A DNA stretch of 64,000 nt from DAIOEK01 sp036746315 (GCA_036746315.1 DAIOEK010000006.1:1-64000), one strand, 5' to 3'; shown: positions 1 through 9,123, counted from the stretch's first letter. Made by a program: numbers and translations. Notes: a model not told the origin generated them from the letters alone.

Positions 1-1845
1 CATTGCCCGGGATTCGGAGCGGGTGAGGAAGAGACGTTCGCGCGTGCGGGTGATTCCCACGTAAAACAGGCGCCGTTCTTCCGACATTTCTTCTTCGTCT
101 TCCAGTGAGCGGGCATGTGGCAGCAGTTTTTCATCCAGTCCGGTAATAAATACCACCGGGAACTCCAACCCTTTGCTGGCATGCAGGGTGAGCAGGGTTA
201 CGCCGCTGGGTTGGTCGGGCAGGGTATCCTGATCTGCAACCAGAGCCATGTTTTCGAGGAACGTGGTTAATCCGCTTTCTTCATACTCGTAAGCGATGCG
301 GATCAACTCCTCCACGTTTTCCCAACGGTCGGCGCCTTCTTCGCTTTCATCTTCAATAAAACCGCGGTAATCGATATCTTCGAGTACGTGTTTCAATAAT
401 TCCGGCAGGCTGAGGTGCTCTTTCTCCCCCAACCATTCCTCCAGGCGGCTTCCAAAATCCGCCAGGCGGTGGGCAGCAGTGCTGCCAAAGAAACGCCAAT
501 GCACGGATTCCTCGCCCCTGACCAGATCCAACAGAATGGATGTTGCCGGGAGTCCGGTTTCATTTGCCCGGTCACGCAGGGCGAGCACGGTTTTATCTCC
601 AATGCCGCGCGGAGGAATATTGATAATACGCTCCAGGCTGTTGGCGTCATTCAGATTGTGCAGCATGCGAAGATAGGCAATGCCATCCTTTACCTCGCGC
701 CGTCCGTAGAAGCGCTGGGCACCCACCAGACGGTAGGCAATCCCGGCCCGCAGAAAAGCTTCTTCCAGCAGGCGGGATTGCGCGTTCGTTCGATACATTA
801 CCGCGAAATCCGCATATGCTGCCCGTTTTCTGCTTACATCACCCTGGATGGTTTCAACCACGTATTCCGCTTCACTTCGGTCGTCAGGCGCTTCGTGAAG
901 AATGATGCGCTCGCCGCCTCCCCGCTCGGTAAAAAGCTTTTTGGGGGTACGGTTGCGATTGCGGTCAATTACTGCCCGCGCTGCATCCAGTATGATCTGA
1001 GGCGAGCGGTAGTTTTGCTCAAGCAATATTTTCTTGCAATCGGGAAAATCTTTTTCGAAACGCAGCACATTATGGTAATCTGCACCGCGCCAGCGATAGA
1101 TGGATTGGTCTTCATCGCCAACCACGAAAAGATTCCCGTGAATTTTGGAGAGGGATTTCAACAGGGTGTATTGCGGGGTGTTCGTATCCTGAAATTCATC
1201 CACCAGAATGTGTTCGAATCGTTGCGAGTATACGCGATTGATATCCGGAAATTCCGCCAACAGCCTGGCTGTAACGAGCAACAGATCGTCGAAATCGAGG
1301 GCATTGCATGAGAGCAAAAGTTCCTGGTAACGCTTATAAACCCGCTGCAATACCTGGTCTCGGTAGCCCTTCACTTCCAGCTTGTCGGGCAGCAGCATGT
1401 CGTTCTTGGCGCGCGAAATAGCGGAAAGCATGCTTGCCGGCCGGAATGCCTTGTCGTCGATATTCAATTCCCGGATTGCCCGCTTCACCAGGGCTTGCTG
1501 GTCGTCTTCATCATAAATGGAAAAATCCTGGGTGTAGCCCAGGTTTTTGGCTTCCCGCCGCAGGATACGGGCGCAGACCGAGTGAAAGGTGCCGATCATC
1601 ATGCCGCGCTGGTCCAAGCCAAGTAGATCGAACACCCGGCTTTCCATGACCCGGGCGGCTTTGTTGGTGAACGTCACCGCCAGCATATGGAAAGGATTCA
1701 CCTTTTGGGTGCCGATGAGGTACGCAATGCGGTGGGTGAGGACACGCGTTTTGCCAGATCCAGGTCCGGCGAGCACCAAGACCGCCCCGTTGGGTGCAGT
1801 TACTGCTTCTTTCTGTTGCTTGTTGAGGGAATCTAAAAAGGTCAC
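1..1845 (-). CDS. pcrA: UvrD/PcrA superfamily 1 DNA helicase (3' end cut by window edge)
   Basis: ATP-dependent 3'-5' DNA helicase of nucleotide excision repair and replication-fork maintenance. The leftward frame reads without a stop to base 1, about 615 codons, so only the C-terminus is missing. Motifs visible in order are the Q-motif region (LNKQQKEAV), Walker A (AGPGSGKT), motif Ia (FTNKAA), GTFHSVCARIL, Walker B (LVDEFQDTN), motif III (VVGDEDQSIYRWRGA), motif IV (NYRS), motif V (LLTLHASKGLEFPVVF) and motif VI (RRLFYVGITRTRERL). I chose the GTG at 1845 because the only nearby ATG frame stops after three codons and because a full promoter places its -10 box 6 bases upstream. No Shine-Dalgarno is present, so the message should be leaderless. 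It is transcribed away from mscL. Identification is secure; UvrD versus PcrA is only naming. Confidence 0.95.
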   Translation of the reverse strand, partial: MTFLDSLNKQQKEAVTAPNGAVLVLAGPGSGKTRVLTHRIAYLIGTQKVNPFHMLAVTFTNKAARVMESRVFDLLGLDQRGMMIGTFHSVCARILRREAKNLGYTQDFSIYDEDDQQALVKRAIRELNIDDKAFRPASMLSAISRAKNDMLLPDKLEVKGYRDQVLQRVYKRYQELLLSCNALDFDDLLLVTARLLAEFPDINRVYSQRFEHILVDEFQDTNTPQYTLLKSLSKIHGNLFVVGDEDQSIYRWRGADYHNVLRFEKDFPDCKKILLEQNYRSPQIILDAARAVIDRNRNRTPKKLFTERGGGERIILHEAPDDRSEAEYVVETIQGDVSRKRAAYADFAVMYRTNAQSRLLEEAFLRAGIAYRLVGAQRFYGRREVKDGIAYLRMLHNLNDANSLERIINIPPRGIGDKTVLALRDRANETGLPATSILLDLVRGEESVHWRFFGSTAAHRLADFGSRLEEWLGEKEHLSLPELLKHVLEDIDYRGFIEDESEEGADRWENVEELIRIAYEYEESGLTTFLENMALVADQDTLPDQPSGVTLLTLHASKGLEFPVVFITGLDEKLLPHARSLEDEEEMSEERRLFYVGITRTRERLFLTRSESRAM

Positions 1846-1851
1846 GGGGTC

Positions 1852-1880
1852 ATTCTACCCGTGGACAAAAGGGGTGTCAA
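1852..1880 (-). promoter_or_regulatory. Leaderless sigma-70 promoter of the uvrD/pcrA gene
   Basis: On the minus strand a perfect -35 TTGACA (1880-1875), a 17-base spacer and -10 TAGAAT (1857-1852) are followed by exactly 6 bases and the GTG start at 1845. Transcription would begin at or next to the start codon. Confidence 0.8.
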
Positions 1881-1911
1881 CCGGCATTACGCGGGAAAGC
1901 CTTTGCGGGAT

Positions 1912-1939
1912 TTGATTGTGGAGATTTATACAATAAAAT
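1912..1939 (+). promoter_or_regulatory. Probable mscL promoter
   Basis: TTGATT (1912-1917), a 16-base spacer and TAAAAT (1934-1939) lie 31 bases before the mscL start. The match is moderate and the surroundings are AT-rich, so other -10 choices exist. Confidence 0.45.
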
Positions 1940-1970
1940 TATATGAGATATGGAGAATGGAGAAGGTATT

Positions 1971-2402
1971 ATGCTAAAAGAATTCAAGAACTTTATTCGG
2001 CGGGGTAACGTGATCGATCTGGCGGTAGCCGTGATCATTGGTGGAGCATTCAATAACATTGTGAGTTCGCTGGTAAAGGACATCATCATGCCACCCATCG
2101 GGCTGCTGTTGGGCAAGGTGGATTTTTCCAACTTGTTTATCGATCTCTCGGGCAAGGGATATTCGACCCTGGCTGATGCTGTGGCGGCCGGGGCGCCGAC
2201 GATTAATTACGGTGTGTTCATTAATACCATCATCAATTTCCTGATCGTTGCCTTCGTGATTTTTCTGGTGATCAAAGGAATAAAATCATTGCAGGAACCT
2301 GAGCCGAAACCGGAACCGACCACAAAAGATTGTCCCTTCTGTTATTCAAAAATTTCCATCAAAGCTACCCGCTGTCCGAATTGCACATCAGAAATACCCT
2401 AG
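1971..2402 (+). CDS. mscL: Large-conductance mechanosensitive channel MscL with C-terminal zinc ribbon
   Basis: Stretch-activated channel that opens on hypo-osmotic shock; homopentamer in the cytoplasmic membrane. The N-terminus (MLKEFKNFIRRGNVIDLAV) and the first membrane helix (AVIIGGAFNNIVSSLV) are typical of MscL. A periplasmic loop and a second helix (INTIINFLIVAFVIFLVIKG) follow. After a charged linker (EPEPKPEP) the cytoplasmic tail carries CPFC and CPNC, a four-cysteine zinc-ribbon-like knuckle absent from E. coli MscL. The start at 1971 is preferred over an ATG seven codons upstream because GGAGAAGG at 1959-1966 is well placed for it. The protein has 143 residues. It is a single-gene unit, divergent from the helicase. 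Confidence 0.93.
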   Translation: MLKEFKNFIRRGNVIDLAVAVIIGGAFNNIVSSLVKDIIMPPIGLLLGKVDFSNLFIDLSGKGYSTLADAVAAGAPTINYGVFINTIINFLIVAFVIFLVIKGIKSLQEPEPKPEPTTKDCPFCYSKISIKATRCPNCTSEIP

Positions 2403-2470
2403 AGTTGGCAGTAAAAAGGGCTTCCGGCCCTGGTTATGGCTTCGCTGGGGAAAGTTTTACCTTCATTTTA

Positions 2471-2499
2471 TTGAATCTGCAGGATGCTTAAGCTATAAA
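2471..2499 (+). promoter_or_regulatory. Probable promoter of the diguanylate cyclase gene
   Basis: TTGAAT (2471-2476), a 17-base spacer and TATAAA (2494-2499) lie 20 bases before the ATG at 2520. No clear Shine-Dalgarno follows, so the 5' leader would be only about 13 bases. Confidence 0.55.
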
Positions 2500-2519
2500 C
2501 GATAATTGTTGAGCACAAT

Positions 2520-4940
2520 ATGTACGATCCGCGGATAATTTTTTACTCCATTGCACTGATAATCTCAACCATCCTCTGCCTGGCGGTCGCGGGGATGGTC
2601 TGGCATCGCCGTAGCGCGAATGGGGCAAAAGATATTGCTGTCATGTTGGTCTGTGTCTCCATCTGGGCAACGGCTACTTTTTTTGAGGCGATACATGTTA
2701 CCCAGGAGGAAAAAATCCTGTGGTCAAAAATTTCCTATCTCGGGGTGGTGTTTATCGCCCCTTTATTTTTTCTGTTTGCTTCCAAATTCACGGGAAGTAC
2801 GAAGCGGTTGTCTCGATTTTTGACAGCCGCCGTTTTTATTATCCCGGTTGTTATTCTCATTCTTACATTCACTAATGAGTACCACAAGCTGATATGGTCC
2901 GGATTTGAATGGCTTCAGGGTTCGACCATTTTGATTTACCATCACGGGGTGGGTTTCTGGATTCACATCATCTATATTTATTCCCTGTTGGGAATTGCTT
3001 CGACAATACTGTTAATCAGCGCCTATCGAAATCGGAATATTTATCGGCGGCAGGCAATTACCCTGTTGGTGGGCGTACCCATCCCGACTATTTGGAGCGT
3101 ATTGTATGTCGCTGGGTTAAGCCCGATTAAGGGTCTGGACCTTACACCGGTTGCATTTGCGCTGGGCGGGATTGTGATTTCGTGGGGGCTGTATCGCAAC
3201 CGCCTGTTCGATTTGCTCCCCATCGATAGCGATTACATTATCGAAAACCTGTTCGATGGTATTGTCGTACTCGATATTTTTGACCGGGTGGTTGAAATTA
3301 ACCCTGTGGCAAAGGAATTTTTGGGCTATCAGAGTGATACTGCCATCGGCAAGCCATTTTTTGAAATGGAACCACGTTTTGCCAGATTCGCCTCACAGGT
3401 TTCGACTGATTCCCTGCAATCGCATGAAGTTGAATTGATCCCCGGGGAAAAGTTTATTGAATATAAAAGTCATGCAATCTTTGGGTCGACCGAGAATAAG
3501 ATTGGCAATGTGATCACCATCCGGGATATCACCCAACAGAAAGCTGCGGAAGCGGCGTTGCGCGAAAGTGAAAGACGTTACCAGGATTTGGTGGAAAATG
3601 CTTCCCTGCCGGTGGCTATTATTGATCAACGAAGTTACGAAATATTGTTCTTAAACAAACGGATTTCCGGGTTGTTGGATATCAGCAATCGCTTCAGTCG
3701 CGGCATCAAAATGGACAAATACTTCAATGACAAGGAAGATTTGTCGCGTATTTTGATGATGGCGCAAAAAAATGGAATGGTGGCGGATTATGAAGCATCC
3801 ATGCAAACCCAGTTGGGGCGCCAATTATGGGTATTGGTTGCCGCCAATATGGCGCAATATGAGAACCGCGCCTGTCTGTTCCTTTCATTGAACGACATCA
3901 CCTCCCGCAAATTGATCGAAGAGTCGGAAAAACAGGAAAGACAATTTGCCGAAGCCCTGAGCGGAAGCGTATCTGCAATGAACAGCACTTTGAACTGTGA
4001 GGAAGTATTGGATCGCATTCTGGGGCATTTGGAAAAAGTGATCCCCAACAACCACGCCAATATCATGCTGGTTGAAAGTGATGGGGTAGCCAGGATTGTA
4101 CGCGCCAGCGGGTACGATGCCCATATGCTTGAACGTCTTCTTTCTGACACCTGCTTTCAGGTCTCCGAAACCCCAACCCTTTTGCGCATGGCTATTACCG
4201 GCTCTCCCTTAATGGTTGCCGATACAGATATTGAACCCTTATGGGTGGAACGAAATTCAGCCGCGTGGATAAAATCCTATTTGGGCGCCCCCATTCGCGT
4301 GAAGGATAAAGTGGTGGGTTATATCAACGTGGATAGCGAGACAACCAACACCTACACCCGCATTCACGTGGAACGATTAAAATTGTTTGCCGATCAGGCA
4401 GCCGTTGCCATTGAAAATGCCCGCTTGTTTGAAAAAGTTGAGCAAATGGCAATCATCGATACTTTGACAGGTTTATATAACCGGCACCATTTCTATGAAT
4501 TGGGCGAGCGCGAATTCGAGAGATTTAAGCGGTACAAACATCCGTTTTCCGTCCTGCTGATCGATCTGGACCACTTCAAGCTGGTGAATGACCAATATGG
4601 ACATGCTGCCGGTGATCAGGTGTTGCGTAATCTATCGACCATTTTTGCCAAATCTCTGCGAAAAATGGATATCCCCGGCAGGATTGGCGGTGAAGAATTT
4701 ATTGTTTTACTGCCAGAAACAAACATTGATAATGCTGCTGCTGTGGCAGATCGATTGCGCCAGAACATCGAATCGACTGAATGTAAAGTCGGAATATCCT
4801 CCATTCATGTGACCGCCAGCATGGGTGTAACGACTATAAATGAGAAACATGCTTCATTGCAGGCGATTGTTACGGAGGCTGACGCCGCCATGTATCAGGC
4901 AAAGGCACAGGGACGCAACCGGATAGTAACCGTCAGATAA
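2520..4940 (+). CDS. Membrane 7TM-PAS-PAS-GAF-GGDEF diguanylate cyclase
   Basis: Predicted to make cyclic di-GMP from two GTP in response to a membrane or redox/ligand signal. Residues 1 to about 230 are a seven-helix membrane domain of the histidine-kinase N-terminal 7TM type. Two PAS domains follow (about 240-345 and 350-465), then a GAF domain (about 475-640) and a C-terminal GGDEF domain. The catalytic motif reads GGEEF within RIGGEEFIVLLP. An RxxD product-inhibition site (RKMD) sits exactly five residues before it, so the enzyme should be active and feedback-inhibited. No EAL domain is present. It stands alone between mscL and the SIS/DegV pair. A second GGDEF protein at 42767 has the same kind of active site with a different sensor. 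Confidence 0.9.
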   Translation: MYDPRIIFYSIALIISTILCLAVAGMVWHRRSANGAKDIAVMLVCVSIWATATFFEAIHVTQEEKILWSKISYLGVVFIAPLFFLFASKFTGSTKRLSRFLTAAVFIIPVVILILTFTNEYHKLIWSGFEWLQGSTILIYHHGVGFWIHIIYIYSLLGIASTILLISAYRNRNIYRRQAITLLVGVPIPTIWSVLYVAGLSPIKGLDLTPVAFALGGIVISWGLYRNRLFDLLPIDSDYIIENLFDGIVVLDIFDRVVEINPVAKEFLGYQSDTAIGKPFFEMEPRFARFASQVSTDSLQSHEVELIPGEKFIEYKSHAIFGSTENKIGNVITIRDITQQKAAEAALRESERRYQDLVENASLPVAIIDQRSYEILFLNKRISGLLDISNRFSRGIKMDKYFNDKEDLSRILMMAQKNGMVADYEASMQTQLGRQLWVLVAANMAQYENRACLFLSLNDITSRKLIEESEKQERQFAEALSGSVSAMNSTLNCEEVLDRILGHLEKVIPNNHANIMLVESDGVARIVRASGYDAHMLERLLSDTCFQVSETPTLLRMAITGSPLMVADTDIEPLWVERNSAAWIKSYLGAPIRVKDKVVGYINVDSETTNTYTRIHVERLKLFADQAAVAIENARLFEKVEQMAIIDTLTGLYNRHHFYELGEREFERFKRYKHPFSVLLIDLDHFKLVNDQYGHAAGDQVLRNLSTIFAKSLRKMDIPGRIGGEEFIVLLPETNIDNAAAVADRLRQNIESTECKVGISSIHVTASMGVTTINEKHASLQAIVTEADAAMYQAKAQGRNRIVTVR

Positions 4941-5001
4941 CCCGTCATTTGATTTTCAATTGAATAATCCTGTATTGTTTTCATCCGTCCGTTTCCAAAG
5001 G

Positions 5002-5007
5002 TATAAT
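5002..5007 (+). promoter_or_regulatory. Probable -10 box of the SIS-degV operon
   Basis: A perfect TATAAT stands 46 bases before the start at 5054; the -35 region is poor. It is the best promoter candidate in this 113-base gap. Confidence 0.4.
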
Positions 5008-5053
5008 TGAGGTTAAGGCACTGTATTTCATTTAAATATCATCGCGAGGGTAC

Positions 5054-6091
5054 ATGTCCACCTACTCAGAAATATACGAACAACCGAAAGTACTTAAAAA
5101 ATTGCTGCAAACCCAGCGACTCAAAGTGGAGCAAATTGCTTCAGAGATTCGCAAAAAGAACGTTGAATATGTATTTTTGGTGGCACGTGGCACCTCGGAC
5201 AATGCCGGAAGATATGCAAACTATCTATGGGGGGCACACAACCAACTGCCCCTGGCGCTGGCTACACCATCGTTGTTTACCATTTATGAACAACCGCCCA
5301 AATTAAAAAATGCCCTGGTGGTCTCCATATCCCAATCGGGTAAATCGCCCGATCTGATCTCCGTTGTAGAAGAAGGGCGCAGGCAGGGATGCCTGACCTT
5401 GTCGATTACCAATGCCCCGGATTCTCCGTTGGCTGAGGCTGCCGATCACGTGTTGGATATTTGCGCCGGATTGGAAGCCGCTACTGCCGCGACAAAAAGT
5501 TATACTGCCGAACTGATGGCTGTTGCCATGCTGTCTGCGGCGTTGAGCGGTGAGCCTGAGCGCTGGGCTGAGTTGGAAAAAGTGGGCAATTGGGCAGAAC
5601 AGGTTCTTGCCCAGGATGAACAAATTGCCAGGCTATCCCTGCGTTACCGCTACATGCAGCGCTGCGTGATGCTGGGCAGAGGGTTTAATTACTGTACTGC
5701 TTTTGAGTGGGCATTAAAAACCAAGGAATTATCCTACATTGCAGCCGAGCCTTATTCCACCGCAGATTTCCTGCACGGTCCGATTGCCCTGGTGGAACCG
5801 GGCTTTCCGGTGATGGCGGTTGCCCCCTCTGGAAAAGCCTTCGCCACCATTTGTGATCCGCTCAAAAAAATGGTTGCCAACAACAAAGTGGATCTGGCTG
5901 TCATTTCCGATCAGGCACCTTTGCTCGAGATCGCACAGACCCCCATCCGACTGCCGCATGGAATACCAGAGTGGCTGTCACCCATTATTGCCATCATTCC
6001 CGGGCAGTTGTTTGCCTACCACCTTACCCGGCACCGTGGATTGGATACCGAGTCGCCGCGCATCATCACCAAAGTAACTGAAACAAAGTAG
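5054..6091 (+). CDS. Double-SIS-domain sugar-phosphate isomerase/deaminase-like protein
   Basis: 345-residue protein with two SIS (phosphosugar-binding) folds, like the isomerase half of glutamine-fructose-6-phosphate aminotransferase but lacking the N-terminal glutaminase domain. Visible motifs are VARGTSDNAGRYANYL, the phosphate-binding VSISQSGKSPDLI and an LGRGFNY/LKTKELSYI segment in the second SIS domain. This architecture is shared by NagB-II-type glucosamine-6-phosphate deaminases and by fructosamine/agarase-type SIS proteins. The substrate cannot be fixed from sequence, but an amino-sugar 6-phosphate is the reasonable expectation. GAGGG at 5046-5050 is close to the ATG. It is followed 8 bases later by degV, so the two are probably cotranscribed. 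Confidence 0.8.
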   Translation: MSTYSEIYEQPKVLKKLLQTQRLKVEQIASEIRKKNVEYVFLVARGTSDNAGRYANYLWGAHNQLPLALATPSLFTIYEQPPKLKNALVVSISQSGKSPDLISVVEEGRRQGCLTLSITNAPDSPLAEAADHVLDICAGLEAATAATKSYTAELMAVAMLSAALSGEPERWAELEKVGNWAEQVLAQDEQIARLSLRYRYMQRCVMLGRGFNYCTAFEWALKTKELSYIAAEPYSTADFLHGPIALVEPGFPVMAVAPSGKAFATICDPLKKMVANNKVDLAVISDQAPLLEIAQTPIRLPHGIPEWLSPIIAIIPGQLFAYHLTRHRGLDTESPRIITKVTETK

Positions 6092-6099
6092 GATACGCA

Positions 6100-6960
6100 A
6101 TGACCCAGAAAGAGATAGCCATTATCACCGATTCAACATGTGATGTTCCCTCTGACTTATTGAATGAGCACGACATCCATGTGGTTCCGCATACCATTGT
6201 GTGGGGAGAACAGCAACTGTTGGATCGGGTGGATATTCAACCGGATGAGTTTTATGCCCGTATAGAAACCGACCCGGTGATTCCCACCACCGCTCAGGCG
6301 ACAGAAAACCAATTTCTTCAAACATACAGAGATGTCATCGCCAGGGGATACCGTGAGATCGTGGTGATTACGCTTTCCAATCATTTGAGCGGCGCCATTC
6401 AATCCGCTCAAAACGCGGCAAAACTGGTGGAGATTCCAGTGCACGTGATCGATTCACTCAGTGTAACCATGTCTCTTGGCTGGCAGGTACTTGCGGCTGC
6501 ACGCGTTCGTGATATGGGCGGATCATTGCAGGATATTCTGCAAAAAATCAACTACGTCCGTGAACGGGTTTCACTGTATGTGGGAATGAACACGGTTGAA
6601 TTTTTACGTCGCGGAGGCAGGATTGGAGAGGCTGTCCGCTTGTTGGGCATGATGTTGAACATCAAGCCGGTGGTCAGGGTGAATGCCAAGCGTGGGGTTG
6701 TTGAGGAAGTCGGTTTGGCGCGTACCTACCAGAAGGCGGTGGACATCATGTATTCGGGGTTCTTTGGAACCATGGATCTGACAAAAAAACTGTATATCGC
6801 CGTGCAGCATGGCGGCGCATACGAAGAAGCGGAAAAATTGGTGCAAAGAATTCGGGAAGAATTCCACCCGGTGGAAATACTGACCAGCATTACCGGGCCT
6901 GTTTTGGGAATCAACACCGGTCCCCGGGCATTAGCCATCGCAGGATATTACGAAGATTAG
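6100..6960 (+). CDS. DegV family fatty-acid-binding protein
   Basis: 286 residues starting with the DegV hallmark IAIITDSTCDVPSDLL and containing HVIDSLSVTMSLGWQVL and TVEFLRRGGRIGEA, both typical of the family. DegV/FakB proteins bind a single fatty acid and in Firmicutes present it to the FakA kinase for phosphorylation. No fakA homologue (DAK domain) is in this window, so the partner is unknown. It starts 8 bases after the SIS gene, whose end supplies AGGA as ribosome-binding site. The strong inverted repeat at 6998-7034 lies immediately downstream and could end this transcript. Confidence 0.92.
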   Translation: MTQKEIAIITDSTCDVPSDLLNEHDIHVVPHTIVWGEQQLLDRVDIQPDEFYARIETDPVIPTTAQATENQFLQTYRDVIARGYREIVVITLSNHLSGAIQSAQNAAKLVEIPVHVIDSLSVTMSLGWQVLAAARVRDMGGSLQDILQKINYVRERVSLYVGMNTVEFLRRGGRIGEAVRLLGMMLNIKPVVRVNAKRGVVEEVGLARTYQKAVDIMYSGFFGTMDLTKKLYIAVQHGGAYEEAEKLVQRIREEFHPVEILTSITGPVLGINTGPRALAIAGYYED

Positions 6961-6997
6961 CTAAAAAGATCCATTTGTGAATATTTGATGTGGATTT

Positions 6998-7036
6998 TAT
7001 AGCATCCAGGCGCAAAACTCCCCTGGATGCTATAAT
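6998..7036 (+). promoter_or_regulatory. 13-bp inverted repeat overlapping a leaderless TATAAT promoter
   Basis: A perfect 13-base inverted repeat has its left arm at 6998-7010, an 11-base centre, and its right arm at 7022-7034. The last four bases of the right arm form the start of TATAAT (7031-7036), which is followed by exactly six bases and the ATG at 7043. No -35 box is visible; the left arm occupies that region. It could be an operator or activator site for the following response regulator, a terminator for degV, or both. Confidence 0.6.
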
Positions 7037-7042
7037 TTTGTT

Positions 7043-7738
7043 ATGCCTACCATCCTGATTATAGAAGACGAACCGGAACTGGTTAAAGTTCTGCAATCAT
7101 ATCTGGAAAAAGCGGGACATCGGGTCATTTCTGCCAGCCGAGGCAATACGGGGCTGGCCATGTATGAGACCAGTCACCCAGATCTGGTATTGCTTGATTT
7201 GAATCTGCCAGGCATGGATGGACTGGATGTTGCCCGGTCTATTCGCCGGCATAAGGATACACCCATCATTATGCTGACTGCCCGAGTGGAAGAGCCCGAT
7301 CGACTCGTTGGGCTGGAACTCGGAGCGGATGATTACGTAACCAAGCCATTTTCCCCGCGCGAAGTGGTAGCCAGAGTGAAGGCTGTCTTGCGCAGATCAG
7401 CAGGCAGTGAACGAAAACCGGAAATTATACAGATCAGTGAATTGGTTATTGATCTGGATAGCCATGAAGTCGTTCGTTCCGGCGAACTGCTGGAACTGAC
7501 CCCGACAGAATTTTCTCTCCTTACTGTGCTTGCCGCCCACCCGGGCAGGGTGTATTCCCGGTTGCAACTTCTTGAAGCTACACAGGGTACGGCCTATGAA
7601 GGTTATGAGCGGACCATTGATGCTCACATTAAAAACCTTCGTCAAAAAGTGGAAGAAAATCCCCGCGAACCTCAGTTAATTGAAACCGTATTTGGATTGG
7701 GGTATCGGTTCAAGCGGGTTGAACCGAGAAATTCCTGA
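7043..7738 (+). CDS. OmpR/PhoB-type response regulator
   Basis: 231 residues with a receiver domain and a winged-helix DNA-binding domain. Receiver residues are the acidic pair E8/D9, phospho-acceptor D52 in LLDLNLPGMDG, the T/S position in IIMLTA and the conserved lysine K101 in YVTKPF. The C-terminal half carries the OmpR pattern ELTPTEFSLLTVLAAHPGRV and ends with ETVFGLGYRFK. Its stop overlaps the start of the kinase gene by one base (TGATG), so the two are translationally coupled. A -10 box six bases before the ATG and no Shine-Dalgarno point to a leaderless transcript. The inverted repeat over that promoter suggests autoregulation. The target genes are unknown. Confidence 0.95.
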   Translation: MPTILIIEDEPELVKVLQSYLEKAGHRVISASRGNTGLAMYETSHPDLVLLDLNLPGMDGLDVARSIRRHKDTPIIMLTARVEEPDRLVGLELGADDYVTKPFSPREVVARVKAVLRRSAGSERKPEIIQISELVIDLDSHEVVRSGELLELTPTEFSLLTVLAAHPGRVYSRLQLLEATQGTAYEGYERTIDAHIKNLRQKVEENPREPQLIETVFGLGYRFKRVEPRNS

Positions 7739-9123
7739 TGAAGTTACGTTTATTCCTTTCGATGCTTTTATTGGTACTGGTCACGGTGGTTAGCGTGGCA
7801 GTTTTTGCCATGATCGGGACAGCCAGGGAAGTTACCCGCTACATGACGCGCGGTGGAACGATGGGGCTAAGTGAGGTCGTGGCAAATCTGGAAGATTATT
7901 ATGAAGCGAATGGGAACTGGCAGGGTGTCAAAGAGATTGTTGAACGCGCAGGTGCGGAAGACGGTCCTGGGCGACAGGGAATGGGCGGCGGAGGGGGCGC
8001 GCCTGCTCCGGGGAACCCGAACAGGCACTTGATATTGACCAATGCTGATGGCGAAATCATTTTTGATAACCAGCCGGAGTCCGGGCGAACCACGCTGAGT
8101 GAAGATGATATATCCAAAGCGATCCCCATCCGTGTCCGCTTCAACCGGTTGGTTGGGTACCTGTACGCTGATAATTTTGCCAACAACCAGCCCGGTATTT
8201 TTAAACCACTGATCCAAAGACTGAATATAGCCGCTTTCAGAGCAGGTTTAATTGGCGTAGGGATTGCCATCATTCTTTCCATTGTGGTTGGTTCCTGGTT
8301 GCTCAAACCGGTAACGCAGCTATCCGCGGCTGTGCAATCTCTTGGCAAGGGGGATCTGTCTGCCCGGGTAAAAATGAAAGGCGGAGATGAGCTCGCGCAA
8401 CTCGGCGGCACGTTCAACCAGATGGCTGATTCCCTTCAGCGGGCTGAACAAAGCCGTAAAAACATGACTGCTGATATTGCGCATGAGTTGCGTACCCCCC
8501 TGGCAGTGCAGCGGGCATCTCTCGAAGCCATGCTCGATGGGGTGTATCCCATGCAGGAAGAGAATCTTCAACCGATTTTGGAGCAAAACATCCTTCTGAC
8601 CCACATGGTCGACGATCTGAGGTTGCTGGCACTTGCCGATGCCGGGGAGCTGAGATTGGAAAAGGTCGAAACCGACCTGGGGCGGCTGATTGAGCGGGTG
8701 ATAACACGCTTTCGCAGTCAGGCGGACCGGCGCAAGGTCAGGATACAGTACCAATCGATGACCGACACAACGATGATGGCCCATGTCGATCCGCTTCGCG
8801 TCGAACAGATCATTACCAATATCCTGAGCAATGCTCTCCGGTTTACCCCTGAGGATGGTATCATCCAGGTTGCCACACAGCTCTTACCCGATAAAATTGC
8901 ATTATCCATCCATGACAGTGGTCCGGGTATTCCTGAGGAATCGCTGCAATTCGTGTTTGACCGGTTTTATCGCGTTGATAAAGGCAGAGTTCGCGAAGAG
9001 GGCGGTAGTGGTCTGGGGTTGGCAATTGCCAGGCATCTTGCCCGCGCACAGAATGGCGATATAAAAGTGCGTAACCACCCGAACGGCGGGGCGGAATTTA
9101 TCATCGAATTTAGGCGAAATTAA
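7738..9123 (+). CDS. Sensor histidine kinase (two TM, HAMP, HisKA, HATPase)
   Basis: 461 residues. TM1 covers about residues 5-27, and TM2 about 167-188. The extracytoplasmic domain between them contains a glycine-rich stretch (GMGGGGGAPAPG, about 81-92). A HAMP linker (LLKPVTQLSAAVQSL, GGDELAQLGGTFNQM) leads to the H-box (ADIAHELRTPL) with phospho-accepting H249. The ATP-binding N, G1 and G2 boxes (NILSNALRF, DSGPGIP, GGSGLGLAIARHLA) are intact. It is of the BaeS/PhoR-like class and is the cognate kinase of the preceding regulator by overlap. The stimulus is not evident; the small globular sensor has no recognised domain. The stop codon sits inside the terminator stem that follows. Confidence 0.95.
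   Translation: MKLRLFLSMLLLVLVTVVSVAVFAMIGTAREVTRYMTRGGTMGLSEVVANLEDYYEANGNWQGVKEIVERAGAEDGPGRQGMGGGGGAPAPGNPNRHLILTNADGEIIFDNQPESGRTTLSEDDISKAIPIRVRFNRLVGYLYADNFANNQPGIFKPLIQRLNIAAFRAGLIGVGIAIILSIVVGSWLLKPVTQLSAAVQSLGKGDLSARVKMKGGDELAQLGGTFNQMADSLQRAEQSRKNMTADIAHELRTPLAVQRASLEAMLDGVYPMQEENLQPILEQNILLTHMVDDLRLLALADAGELRLEKVETDLGRLIERVITRFRSQADRRKVRIQYQSMTDTTMMAHVDPLRVEQIITNILSNALRFTPEDGIIQVATQLLPDKIALSIHDSGPGIPEESLQFVFDRFYRVDKGRVREEGGSGLGLAIARHLARAQNGDIKVRNHPNGGAEFIIEFRRN

Noticed and set aside
415..1311. A 298-residue rightward open frame
   Set aside because: It is antisense to the helicase motifs between Walker B and motif IV on the minus strand and shows no family features.
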